Shown here: in pieces, positions 8,553-16,420 of the stretch | Numbering within the stretch: position 1 is the first letter of the stretch | Layout: the number at the start of each line of letters is the position of its first letter | DNA from: Burkholderia latens | GTDB lineage: Bacteria; Pseudomonadota; Gammaproteobacteria; Burkholderiales; Burkholderiaceae | Assembly (NCBI RefSeq): GCF_902499045.1 | Contig: NZ_CABVPL010000035.1 | Coordinates: 1-64,000, forward strand | Length of the DNA stretch: 64,000 nucleotides | Reading direction: 5' to 3' | Notes under the pieces: generated by a model | The model's database searches: none | Seen by the model: the letters and a program-made list of their open reading frames with translations, nothing else | Told to the model about the DNA's origin: nothing | Made by a program: the position numbers and the translations under genes

Positions 8553-10007
8553 TCACCAGCTGAATTTCGCTTCCATTCCGACGTAATCGGCATTGCGCGC
8601 GCCCAGCGCGCGAATCGACGAGCCGAGCTGGAAGTGCACGGCCTCGAGCGCGAGCGCGACGTTCGCGTTCACGAGCCAGTCGACCCGCGCCTGCGCGTAC
8701 ACGCCGGTCCACGCGCCGCCCTTGCCGGCCGTGCCGGGCACCGCCGACATTCCCTGCCCGTAGATCGCGTCGGCCGTCGTCTGCCGCCACTGGAAGCCGA
8801 CCGCGGTGAGCAGCGTCACCGAGCTGGCCGGCTTGAACGTCAGTGACGGCTTTACATGGATCAGGTTGCTGTAACCCGTATAGCCGGCGAGCGTGAAGTA
8901 ATAGCCGTTCGGAAACATCGGGTTGAACGTGCCGACGCGCCGGTCGCCCGGATGCGCGTCGCCCGACGCGCCGTCGATCTGGATGCCGATGCGCGGCGTG
9001 CCGGCCGTCTTCGCGAACGTGTAGCCGCCCAGCGCGCCGAACGCCCATGCGCCGATCGTGTCCTGCCCGACGTGCCCCGTCTGCACCATCGCCTCGACGT
9101 CCCAGTCGAGCCGGTCGGCCTTGCCCGCGTAGCGCACGTCGAACACGTCGCGCCGCTCGGTGCCCGATGCATCCGGATAGCGCGCGTTGTCGCGAGTGTA
9201 GCGCGACCAGTAGCCGGACAGGTCGCCCGGCCCCGTGCCGTTGCGCTCCACGCGCACGCCGTCGAAGCGCAGATGCCGGTTCGACACGTCGTCGAACGCG
9301 GCCGCATTGCGGTACTGCACTGGGCGCGTCACGTAGCCGATGAAGCGCCATTTGCCGATTTCGTAATCGGCCCACAGCGCATCGAACGCCTGCCGAACGT
9401 TCGGGCCGTCGCGCACCGACACGAAGCGCTGCAGGTCGAACGCCATCTCCTGCCGGCCGATCCGCGTCTTGAAGGTGCCGGCTCCCAGCTGATCGACATA
9501 CGCGACGAACGCCTGCTCGAGGTCGAGCTGATCCTTGTCGACCGCGCCGACCGTGTCCTTGCCGAACGGCCGCGCATCGACGAACTGCACGAACGCCTGC
9601 AGATGGCCGCGATAGCGCAGGTCCGCATGCACGTTCGCGCGCTGGATCACGTAGTTGTCGTCGTGCGCGGCGCCGAGGCCGAACAGCGGCGCGTCGTTGA
9701 GCTCGAAGCGCTCGCGCAGGTTCGCGCCGAGCGACAGGTAGGTCGACGGATCGCCGCCGAGCGGCACGTACTTCAGCGCGTCGAACGGCTTGCGCGGCAC
9801 GCATGGATTCGCGAGCGCCGACCAGTCCTCCTGCCAGCGGTTGAACAGCACCGTCGGACGTTTCGCGATGCACGTCGCGGCGGCGGCCGGCGACGCTCCG
9901 GCATCGGCGCCGGCGGCCGCCGCCGCATGCGATGCGGCACCGCCCGCGAGCACGACGCACGACAGCGCGCCGCGCCACGTGCGCTTCATCGGCCGGCGCA
10001 CCGTCAT
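8553..10007 (-). CDS. Alginate-export-type outer-membrane porin (484 aa)
   Basis: Outer-membrane beta-barrel of the alginate_exp family. The sequence has a signal-like N-terminus (hydrophobic VVLAGGAASHAAAA), then alternating amphipathic strands rich in Tyr/Trp/Arg, such as LSLGANLRERFELND and FVQFVDARPFGKD, and a terminal strand ending in aromatic FSW, typical of BAM-recognised barrels. Despite the family name, many members are general porins for small aromatic or acidic solutes. The ATG at 10007 overlaps the stop of the VOC gene (ATGA), so it is translationally coupled; the nearby ATG at 9989 would also keep the signal peptide. It is the last gene of the operon that starts at 11966. Confidence 0.82.
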   Translation of the reverse strand: MTVRRPMKRTWRGALSCVVLAGGAASHAAAAAGADAGASPAAAATCIAKRPTVLFNRWQEDWSALANPCVPRKPFDALKYVPLGGDPSTYLSLGANLRERFELNDAPLFGLGAAHDDNYVIQRANVHADLRYRGHLQAFVQFVDARPFGKDTVGAVDKDQLDLEQAFVAYVDQLGAGTFKTRIGRQEMAFDLQRFVSVRDGPNVRQAFDALWADYEIGKWRFIGYVTRPVQYRNAAAFDDVSNRHLRFDGVRVERNGTGPGDLSGYWSRYTRDNARYPDASGTERRDVFDVRYAGKADRLDWDVEAMVQTGHVGQDTIGAWAFGALGGYTFAKTAGTPRIGIQIDGASGDAHPGDRRVGTFNPMFPNGYYFTLAGYTGYSNLIHVKPSLTFKPASSVTLLTAVGFQWRQTTADAIYGQGMSAVPGTAGKGGAWTGVYAQARVDWLVNANVALALEAVHFQLGSSIRALGARNADYVGMEAKFSW

Positions 10008-10957
10008 TTCGACCGTGCGTGGATCTCGGCGACGTAGCCGCCCGGGAACTGCACGAGCGCCGCGTCGCGGCCGTCCGAGGCGAACGGCGGCACGAGCACG
10101 GTCACGCCGGCCGCTTCGGCCTGCTTCAGCGTCGCGCCGAGGTCGGCCACTTCGTAGCCGGTCATCTCGCGGCCGAACGGGTACGGCAGATGCCCGTCCG
10201 TCGCGAGCACGGTCATCTTGCCGAAGCCCGATTCGATCCGGATCCGGCGGTACGTGTCGTTCGGCCGGCCGATCTCGATGCCCGGCGCATGACGCACGTC
10301 GGACACGATCTTCCCGTGCGAGAACGCGACGAAGTTGCGCGCGAGCTTGCTCGCGCTTTCCGGCGACACGTACACGCGGTTCTCCGGCACCGTCTGCAGC
10401 GGGTCGTAATTCGGCGCTTGGGTGTGCCAGTACAGTTGCATGTTCACGCCGCCCGGCCAGCGGACGATCGCGTCGCGGCCGATCGGATCGGGGAACGTCG
10501 CGACGACCACGTCGGCGCCGTGCGCGCGTGCCGACTTCACCGCGACGTCCATGTCGGTCACGAGATAGCCGGTGCGTTCCGCGCAGAACGGATACGGAAT
10601 CGGCGTCTTGAAGCCGAACACCGAGATCGTGCCGACCGGCGTCAGCACGAGCTGCGACATCGTCTGGCTCGGCGTCGGCGTGACCTGGAACACGCCCTGC
10701 TTCGACTTCTTGCCGCCGAACGTCGCGACGAAGCTGTCGGTGAAGCGGTCGAAGTCTTCCGGTGCGACACACACGTGCGTCGTGTCGTATTGCGGGCCGA
10801 CCGCGACCGCGGGGAAACGCGCGGCGGCCGTTTGCCGGGCCATATCGTCCAGGTGCGTTTCGTCGGCACGGGACGGCGCGGCCGCGAACAGCACGGCGAG
10901 CACGGCCGCCGATGCGGCCGTCGTGCGCAGCACGCTGCGCAGCTTCGGTGAAGTCAT
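10004..10957 (-). CDS. Exported glyoxalase/VOC-fold protein (317 aa)
   Basis: Secreted member of the vicinal-oxygen-chelate superfamily with two tandem VOC-like halves. The signal peptide is clear (residues 1-31, AVLAVLFAAAPSRA). The first half starts at YDTTHVCVAPEDFDRF and ends with the typical IVRWPGGVNMQLYWHT strand; the second half starts near NRVYVSPESASK and ends ALVQFPGGYVAEIHARSK. The WPGG/FPGG repeats reveal the internal duplication. The reaction is unknown; exported VOC proteins of this length are poorly characterised. The ATG at 10957 has AAGGAG upstream. It sits between a DUF1275 membrane protein and the porin, to which it is coupled by an ATGA overlap. Confidence 0.8.
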   Translation of the reverse strand: MTSPKLRSVLRTTAASAAVLAVLFAAAPSRADETHLDDMARQTAAARFPAVAVGPQYDTTHVCVAPEDFDRFTDSFVATFGGKKSKQGVFQVTPTPSQTMSQLVLTPVGTISVFGFKTPIPYPFCAERTGYLVTDMDVAVKSARAHGADVVVATFPDPIGRDAIVRWPGGVNMQLYWHTQAPNYDPLQTVPENRVYVSPESASKLARNFVAFSHGKIVSDVRHAPGIEIGRPNDTYRRIRIESGFGKMTVLATDGHLPYPFGREMTGYEVADLGATLKQAEAAGVTVLVPPFASDGRDAALVQFPGGYVAEIHARSK

Positions 10958-11010
10958 GGATTCTCCTTGAGGGTGGCGCACGCAGCCGATGCCGCGTGCG
11001 GAATCGGCGT

Positions 11011-11748
11011 TCAGCGCGATGCGGACGGCTCGCCGGTCCGGCCGGATCGCCAGGCGAGAAAAGCGAGCACCGCGACCGGCAGCGCGAGCGCCCAGAACGC
11101 GGCGTACAGGTAGGCGCTCGCGCCGGCGCCCGCGCCGAGCGCGAAACCGGCAATCGGCGGCAGCATGCGGCGCAGCCGCGCGCGGGCGGCTTCGCGCTCG
11201 GCCGGCGCGGCAATCGGCACGAGCCAGTCGAACGCGTCGATGACCGCCTGCGTGACGTTGCCGGTCATCACGGTGTTCGCGACGACCGCGCGCGCGGTCA
11301 GCCGGCCGTGCGCGTTCTGCACGCCCATCGCGGCGGCGCCGAGCAGCCCGCAGACGATCGTCGCGGGCGCATCGGCGTTGCCGATCGGCGATGCCGCGAC
11401 GCCCGCGAGCATGAAGCCGGCCAGCAGAATCGTCTGCAGCGCGTACAGCGCGCGCGCCCGCGGGCCATGCCCGCGCACGCGCATCCGGTGGTCCAGCATC
11501 CGGGCGGCAACGATTCCCGCGATGAACGCCGGAAACGCGAGCCACTTGATCAGCAGTCCCTGGCCGGCGCCGGCGAGGCCCGAACCGATCAGGATGAAGT
11601 TGCCGGTCACGTGCGCGGTAAAGAGCCCGAACAGCGCGACGAACCCGAGCGTGTCGACATAGCCCGCGATCGATGCGAGAAACACGTCCTCGCCGCGCAA
11701 GCGATCGGGGGCCGCCGTGCCCGCCGCCGTTACTTGCGCGGGCTGCAT
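11011..11748 (-). CDS. DUF1275 (YoaK) family membrane protein (245 aa)
   Basis: Inner-membrane protein of the YoaK/DUF1275 family. Signature segments are ASIAGYVDTLGFVALFGLFTAHVTGN near the N-terminus and GVQNAHGRL...NTVMTGNVTQAV in the middle; about six to seven hydrophobic segments are visible. Function is unknown, a transporter role being assumed for the family. The ATG at 11748 lies inside the end of the XapX gene (19-base overlap), which argues for translational coupling. The longer open frame upstream of it overlaps XapX entirely and lacks family similarity, so it is not used. Confidence 0.85.
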   Translation of the reverse strand: MQPAQVTAAGTAAPDRLRGEDVFLASIAGYVDTLGFVALFGLFTAHVTGNFILIGSGLAGAGQGLLIKWLAFPAFIAGIVAARMLDHRMRVRGHGPRARALYALQTILLAGFMLAGVAASPIGNADAPATIVCGLLGAAAMGVQNAHGRLTARAVVANTVMTGNVTQAVIDAFDWLVPIAAPAEREAARARLRRMLPPIAGFALGAGAGASAYLYAAFWALALPVAVLAFLAWRSGRTGEPSASR

Positions 11749-11966
11749 GTCGTGGCTTCCGCGGTTTTGTCGGCGGCGTCCGCGTCGCGGACCTGCGCGG
11801 CGGGCGGGCGCAGCTGCGCCTGCACGAGCGGAATCGCATGCTCGCCGACGACGATGCCGAGCAGGCCCGCGAGCGCGATCAGCGGCGGCGCGGGCGATTG
11901 CACGCGCACGAGGTAATACAGGAGGCCGACCGCGATGCCGGCTCCCAGCGAGATCAGATAAGGCAT
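11730..11966 (-). CDS. XapX-domain small membrane protein (78 aa)
   Basis: Short membrane protein with the XapX (DUF1427) signature: MPYLISLGAGIAVGLLYYLVRVQSPAPP, then a second hydrophobic helix LIALAGLLGIVVGE and a polar tail. Two transmembrane helices are expected. The role is unknown; XapX proteins are often found in operons with hydrolases or transporters for small organic compounds. It is the first gene of the XapX-DUF1275-VOC-porin operon, divergent from the TetR gene at 12197. Confidence 0.85.
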   Translation of the reverse strand: MPYLISLGAGIAVGLLYYLVRVQSPAPPLIALAGLLGIVVGEHAIPLVQAQLRPPAAQVRDADAADKTAEATTCSPRK

Positions 11967-12073
11967 GGTCCGTTCCGGTTGCGCCGCAGGCCGGGCCGGC
12001 CGAAGGGCTTCGGCCTCGTTCAGCGGTTCGGAGCAAGACTAGGGAATGCCCGCCTGAAAGTCATGGCGGCGAA

Positions 12074-12090
12074 CTGAATTTTTCTGAACG
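12074..12090. promoter_or_regulatory. TTCAG-N5-TTCAG direct repeat, copy 2
   Basis: CTGAATTTTTCTGAACG on the plus strand, matching 15 of 17 bases of the element at 7524-7540. It lies 108 bases upstream of the XapX operon start and 107 bases upstream of the divergent TetR gene, in the 230-base divergent promoter region. Confidence 0.45.
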
Positions 12091-12196
12091 TGCCGGGTCG
12101 GCGACGCGCGAAGCGGCGCGTGGCGGCTGCGCGCGGCCGCGCCTTGCTATTTTTCGATCGATAAGTGCAGAATGAGCGGCATTCAGGAGCCGATGC

Positions 12197-12913
12197 ATGA
12201 CCGAAACCAAGCGCAACGCAGCGTCCCGCACGCGCGGGACGACCGCCGGCGAGCCGGCCGGCACGCCGGGCCGCCGCCTCACACCGGAAGCGCGCGAGCG
12301 CCAGATCGTCGAAAAGGCGGTCGAGCACTTCGCGACCCACGGGTTTTCCGGCAGCACGCGCGAGCTCGCGCGGCAGATCGGCGTCACGCAGCCGCTGCTC
12401 TACCGGTATTTTCCGAGCAAGGAAGCGCTGATCGACCGCGTGTACGACGAGGTCTACACGTGGAATCCCGACTGGGAAAAACTGATCGCCGACCGTTCGG
12501 TGCCGCTGCAACAGCGGCTCGTCGCGTTCTACCGGTCGTATGCGCAGACGATCCTGCGGCGCGAATGGATCCGCACGTTCATCTTCGCGGGCTTGAGCCG
12601 CGAAGGCTTCAACACGCGCTATCTGTCGCGGCTGCGCGAACGCGTGTTCCTGCCGGTGCTGCGTGAGCTCCGGCACGAGTACGACATCGCGACGCCGGCG
12701 TCGGAAGCGCAGCGCAACGCGGAAATCGAACTGGTGTGGAGCCTGCACGCGAGCATCTTCTATCTCGGCGTGCGCAAGTGGGTGTACGGGCTGCCGGTGC
12801 CCGACGATCTCGACGCCGAAATCGAACGGCAGATCGATGCGTTCCTGAACGGCACGCCGGCTGCGCTGCAGCGCGTCGCGGCCGACGCGCCTGCGAAACG
12901 CCGCCGCGGGTGA
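12197..12913 (+). CDS. TetR-family transcriptional regulator (238 aa)
   Basis: TetR/AcrR-type repressor. A basic disordered N-terminus (1-30) is followed by the helix-turn-helix domain (about 33-85: IVEKAVEHFATHGFSGSTRELARQIGV...LLYRYFPSKEALIDRVY) and an all-helical ligand-binding domain. The ATG at 12197 follows AGGAG. Divergent placement opposite the XapX/DUF1275/VOC/porin operon makes that operon its probable target. The ligand is unknown. Confidence 0.9.
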   Translation: MTETKRNAASRTRGTTAGEPAGTPGRRLTPEARERQIVEKAVEHFATHGFSGSTRELARQIGVTQPLLYRYFPSKEALIDRVYDEVYTWNPDWEKLIADRSVPLQQRLVAFYRSYAQTILRREWIRTFIFAGLSREGFNTRYLSRLRERVFLPVLRELRHEYDIATPASEAQRNAEIELVWSLHASIFYLGVRKWVYGLPVPDDLDAEIERQIDAFLNGTPAALQRVAADAPAKRRRG

Positions 12914-13052
12914 GCCGCCGCGCGTGCAGCGCACGTGCGCTCATGCGGCTTCAGAACGATTCAACCGCTGCGTGCGTCGCTTGCCCTATGCTCGGCACAT
13001 CATCGAACGGTTGCCACGCCGCGCACCGTCCGCATCGAACCGGGATCCGCTC

Positions 13053-13196
13053 ATGACGACCGACACGCGCGCCCTCACCCATCACGCCGTCAAGGCGAAC
13101 CGCATCCGCCGGCACGTCGCCGTGCCGCCGCACGGCTTCCGCGACACCCGTTTCGCGCGGCGTCACCGGATTGCGCATCGCCGGGGGAACGTGTGA
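13053..13196 (+). pseudogene. Remnant of an alpha/beta hydrolase (epoxide-hydrolase-like N-terminus)
   Basis: A 47-codon frame beginning MTTDTRALTHHAVKANRIRR. It reads like the first strands of an epoxide-hydrolase-type alpha/beta hydrolase: the opening HHAVKANRIRRHVAV corresponds to the usual strand-1/2 lead (HxTVxANGIRLHVAE), and PHGFRDTRFARRHRI corresponds to the oxyanion region normally written HGFPETWFAWRHQI. The stretch between the two (about 12 residues) is missing, and everything after it, including the catalytic Ser, Asp and His, is absent. The stop codon overlaps the next gene's ATG (TGATG), so the fragment may still be translated and help start the monooxygenase. The assignment rests on memory of the family pattern, so confidence is moderate. 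Confidence 0.5.
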
Positions 13197-14338
13197 TGGA
13201 ACACGAATCGGGCCGCAAGGCCATCATCGTCGGCGGCTCCGTCGGCGGGCTGTTCGCGGCGAACGCGCTGCGCGCGGCCGGCTGGCGCGTCAGCGTATTC
13301 GAGCAATCGCCGCACGCGCTCGACAGCCGCGGTGGCGGCATCGTGCTGCAGCCGCCGATCGAGCGCGCATTCGCGTTCGGCGGCGTACTGCTGCCGCGCG
13401 ACGCCGGCGTCGATTCGGTCGATCGCATCTACGTCGATACGCAGGACCGGATCGTGCAACGCTTCGCGATGCCGCAAACGCAGACGGGATGGAACGTGAT
13501 CTACACGGCGCTCAAGCGCGCGCTGCCTGCCGGACTCGTGCACGCGGGCGACGCGTTCGAGCGGCTCGAACAGGACGGCGAGCAGGTCGTCGCGCACTTC
13601 GCGAGCGGCCGCGCCGAGACGGCCGATCTGCTGATCGGCGCGGACGGCAGCCGTTCGACCGTGCGCGCGCAGTTGCTGCCTGGCCTGCGGCCGACGTACG
13701 CGGGCTATGTCGGATGGCGCGGGCTCGTGGACGAACGCGCGTTGCCCGAACAGGTGCTGTATCTGCTGCGCGATCGCTTCACGTTCCAGCAAGGCGACCG
13801 GCACCTGTTCCTGACCTATCTGGTGCCCGGCGCGGATGGTGCGGTCGAACCCGGTAAGCGGCGCGTGAACTGGGTCTGGTACCGGCGCCTCGCGGCCGAC
13901 CGGTTGCCGTCGCTGTTCCTCGCGCGCGACGGCACGCAACGCGACGGATCGCTGCCGCCCGGCGCGATGCGCGACGATCATCGCGCGGAACTCGTGAATG
14001 CCGGCGACCGGATGCTCGCGCCGACGCTCGCCGCGCTCGTCGACGCGACACCCGCACCGTTCGCGCAGGCGATCCTCGATCTGGCGGCCGCCCGCATGGC
14101 GTTCGGCCGCGCCGTGCTGCTCGGCGACGCCGCCTGCATCGTGCGTCCGCACACGGCGGCGGGCGTCGCGAAGGCGGCCGACAACGCGGTCGGCCTCGCC
14201 GAAGCGTTGCGCGACGTCGCGCGCGGCACTGCGTTCGACGCGGCGCTGGCGGGCTGGGATGCCCGTCAGCGGGCGGCCGGCGCGTTGTTGTCCGCGCGCG
14301 GGATCGCGCTCGGCGCGCGATTGATGGGCGCTGCGTGA
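13196..14338 (+). CDS. FAD-dependent monooxygenase (380 aa)
   Basis: Class A flavoprotein monooxygenase (PHBH fold), of the group that includes 2,6-dihydroxypyridine hydroxylase. Visible motifs: the N-terminal dinucleotide fold IIVGGSVGGLFAANALRAAG, the DG motif LLIGADGSRSTVR near residue 150, and the GD motif LLGDAACIVRPHTAAGVAKA near 310. It would hydroxylate an aromatic or heterocyclic compound using NAD(P)H and O2. The ATG at 13196 overlaps the stop of the hydrolase remnant; a GGGGGAA purine run precedes it. The 3' end overlaps the convergent small secreted-protein gene by 73 bases. Confidence 0.85.
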   Translation: MEHESGRKAIIVGGSVGGLFAANALRAAGWRVSVFEQSPHALDSRGGGIVLQPPIERAFAFGGVLLPRDAGVDSVDRIYVDTQDRIVQRFAMPQTQTGWNVIYTALKRALPAGLVHAGDAFERLEQDGEQVVAHFASGRAETADLLIGADGSRSTVRAQLLPGLRPTYAGYVGWRGLVDERALPEQVLYLLRDRFTFQQGDRHLFLTYLVPGADGAVEPGKRRVNWVWYRRLAADRLPSLFLARDGTQRDGSLPPGAMRDDHRAELVNAGDRMLAPTLAALVDATPAPFAQAILDLAAARMAFGRAVLLGDAACIVRPHTAAGVAKAADNAVGLAEALRDVARGTAFDAALAGWDARQRAAGALLSARGIALGARLMGAA

Positions 14339-14535
14339 GCGTGAGCGGAGCCGGTGCCGGCCACCGCGCGGTTCGAATCGAAGCCGGGATTCAGCGCGTG
14401 CAGCACGCTCGCGCGCCCGCCGTCGTCATCGGGCAGCAGCGGCTGCCCGCGCGCGAACGCCGGGGCCGCGGCCGCCGCCAGCCACGCGGCGACCGCCAGC
14501 GCCGCGACGCATGTCGATACGCCGGCCGCCTTCAT
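14266..14535 (-). CDS. Small secreted hypothetical protein (89 aa)
   Basis: Unrecognised small protein. Residues 1-29 are a convincing signal peptide (MKAAGVSTCVAALAVAAWLA then AAAAPAFARG). The mature part is polar, without Cys. Its ATG overlaps the stop of the preceding DUF4148 gene (ATGA), which supports translation. It overlaps the end of the opposite-strand monooxygenase by 73 bases, which is uncommon and the main argument against it. Confidence 0.55.
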   Translation of the reverse strand: MKAAGVSTCVAALAVAAWLAAAAAPAFARGQPLLPDDDGGRASVLHALNPGFDSNRAVAGTGSAHAHAAPINRAPSAIPRADNNAPAAR

Positions 14536-14810
14536 TGCGCGCTCGCCGTCGACACGGCAGCCGACGTCGCTGCCATTGCCGTGTGCCGGTCGCCATGTGC
14601 GATCGCATACAGCTCCTGATTGCGCGCGATCATCTGCGCGCTCGGCGGATAGTCCCAGTTCGACGTCGGCAGCGTGCCGTCGCGTTGCGCCTGAACCAGT
14701 TGGGCGATCACGTCGGCGCGCGTGAGCTCATGGCCGGTGGTTTGCGCGAATGCGACGATCGGTGCGCTCAGCGCACAGGAAAGCAGGACTGCACGAATCA
14801 GGTTGTTCAT
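14532..14810 (-). CDS. DUF4148 secreted protein, copy 1 (92 aa)
   Basis: Small periplasmic DUF4148 protein, a family expanded in Burkholderia and relatives, function unknown. The signal peptide runs MNNLIRAVLLSCALSAPIVA to FAQ, followed by the family core TTGHELTRADVIAQLVQAQRDG. The ATG at 14810 is preceded by GAGGTGAAG; a GTG at 14819 is possible but too close to that site. The first ~34 residues are nearly identical to copy 2 at 20020-20325, after which the two diverge. An 18-bp dyad shared with the RND-pump regulon lies 125 bases upstream. Confidence 0.85.
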   Translation of the reverse strand: MNNLIRAVLLSCALSAPIVAFAQTTGHELTRADVIAQLVQAQRDGTLPTSNWDYPPSAQMIARNQELYAIAHGDRHTAMAATSAAVSTASAQ

Positions 14811-14952
14811 GACCTTCACCTCTCAAGATGGCGTGTTCGCGTCCGCAGATCCTGCCGGACATCCGCTCCGCATCGATGCGACGAGGAGTTGTGTCCATTC
14901 TGCGATTCGCGCGCTTTCCTGAAGGTGAGGCTTCGATTACGGTTTTGTCATC
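14709..14952 (-). repeat. 244-bp direct repeat, copy A
   Basis: Same length and orientation as 20224-20467, about 16 mismatches and no indels by eye. It covers the signal-peptide part of DUF4148 copy 1 and 142 bases of its upstream region including the operator. The non-coding half is as conserved as the coding half; similarity stops sharply on both sides. Confidence 0.85.
14935..14952. promoter_or_regulatory. Dyad operator GATTAC-N6-GTCATC, DUF4148 copy 1
   Basis: GATTACGGTTTTGTCATC. Read on the minus strand it differs at 2 of 18 positions from the site upstream of the OmpR-type regulator (52904-52921). Probably bound by that regulator; see 44080-44097. Confidence 0.6.
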
Positions 14953-15033
14953 TGAGCGCTGGCGCATGCCGAAGCGCGTCGCGCCCCGTTTCGTCGAGCG
15001 CTGCGCAACGCGCAGGCCCGACCGCCGGATCGC

Positions 15034-15783
15034 TCAGCGCGCAACGGCTTCCGTATTGCGGACGCTGCCCAGAAACCGCGTCAGCTCGACGGTCTGCGGC
15101 CGTTCGAAGATCTCGTCGGCCGTGCCGCTCTCCCACACGCGCCCCTGGTGCATGAACACGACCCTGTCGCTCACTGCGCGCGCGAAGTTCATCTCGTGCG
15201 TGACCATGATCAGCGTCATGTCCTCGCGCGCGAGTTGCTCGACGACGCCCAGCACCTCGCCGACGAGCTCGGGATCGAGCGCGGACGTGATTTCATCGCA
15301 CAGCAGCACGCTCGGCTTCATCGCGAGCGCACGCGCGATCGCGACGCGCTGCTGCTGGCCGCCCGACAGTTGTTCGGGCAACGCGTCGAACTTGTCGCCG
15401 AGGCCGACGCGCTCGAGCATCAGCTCCGCGATCGCGCGTGCCTGCTGGCGGTGCGTCTTCTTCACGACCGACTGCGCGAGCATCACGTTCTGTCCGGCGC
15501 TCAGATGCGGAAACAGGTTGTATTGCTGGAACACCATGCCGACCTTCAGCCGCAGCGCACGCAGGTCCGCGTGCCGCGCATCGACGCGTTCGCCGTCGAT
15601 CGAGATCGTGCCCGCGTCGATGCTCTCGAGCCCGTTGAGCGTGCGCAGCAGCGTGCTCTTGCCCGAGCCGCTGCGGCCGATGATCGACACGACCTGCCCG
15701 CGCTCGACGGAGAAATCGATGCCCTTGAGCACATGATGGGTGCCGAAGTTCTTTTCGAGACCCCGGGTTTCAACGAGCGGCAT
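15034..15783 (-). CDS. Polar amino-acid ABC transporter ATP-binding protein (249 aa)
   Basis: ATPase of a PAAT-family importer (GlnQ/HisP type). Walker A GRSGSGKST (about residue 36), Q-loop FQQYNLFPHL, signature LSGGQQQRVAIARAL, Walker B VLLCDEITSALDPE and switch His in MVTHEMNFA are all present. The Walker B and following residues fit the amino-acid subfamily. The ATG at 15783 follows AAGGAG. It is the last gene of a four-gene minus-strand operon: binding protein, two permeases, ATPase; it overlaps the preceding permease gene by 14 bases. Confidence 0.93.
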   Translation of the reverse strand: MPLVETRGLEKNFGTHHVLKGIDFSVERGQVVSIIGRSGSGKSTLLRTLNGLESIDAGTISIDGERVDARHADLRALRLKVGMVFQQYNLFPHLSAGQNVMLAQSVVKKTHRQQARAIAELMLERVGLGDKFDALPEQLSGGQQQRVAIARALAMKPSVLLCDEITSALDPELVGEVLGVVEQLAREDMTLIMVTHEMNFARAVSDRVVFMHQGRVWESGTADEIFERPQTVELTRFLGSVRNTEAVAR

Positions 15784-16420
15784 GCCATCTCCTTTGCAAC
15801 GTGCGCGCATAACGGGTAAGCGGATAACAGAGCGCGAAATAGATCAGCGCGACGAGGCCATACACGACGAACGGCCGGAACGTCGCGTTCGAGATCGCGA
15901 TGCCGACCTTCGTCAGCTCGGTGAAACCGATGATCGACACCAGCGCGGTGTCCTTCACGGCCTGCACGCCGAAGCCGACCGTCGGCGCGATCGCGATGCG
16001 CGCGGCCTGCGGCAGGATCACGTGCCGCAGCTGCTCGACGTAGGTCATCGCGAGGCTCGCCGACGCCTCCCATTGCCCCTTCGGCACCGCCTCGACGCAG
16101 CCGCGCCAGATCTCGGCCAGATACGCGCTGGTGAAGAACGTGAGCCCCGCCGTGGCCGCGACCCACGGCGAAACGTCGAGCCCGACGAGCGGCAGGCCGA
16201 AGAACACGATGAACAGCTGCATCAGCAACGGCGTGCCCTGAAACACTTCGATATAGAGCTTCGCGATGCCGCGCAACACCGTCGAGCCCGACACGCGCAT
16301 CACGAGCAGCCCGAGGCCGACGACGCCGCCGGTCACGAACGACACGAGCGACAGCACGATCGTCCAGCGCGCGGCCAGCAGCAGATTCGACAGAATCTGC
16401 GCGAACGTGAAATCGGTCAT
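15770..16420 (-). CDS. Amino-acid ABC transporter permease (216 aa)
   Basis: Inner-membrane permease subunit of the same importer. It has the HisMQ-type N-terminal motif VFQGTPLLMQLFIVFFGLP and the EAA loop EASASLAMTYVEQLRHVILPQA that docks onto the ATPase, and about five transmembrane helices. The ATG at 16420 overlaps the previous permease stop (ATGA). Length is usual for the family. Confidence 0.92.
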   Translation of the reverse strand: MTDFTFAQILSNLLLAARWTIVLSLVSFVTGGVVGLGLLVMRVSGSTVLRGIAKLYIEVFQGTPLLMQLFIVFFGLPLVGLDVSPWVAATAGLTFFTSAYLAEIWRGCVEAVPKGQWEASASLAMTYVEQLRHVILPQAARIAIAPTVGFGVQAVKDTALVSIIGFTELTKVGIAISNATFRPFVVYGLVALIYFALCYPLTRYARTLQRRWHAAR

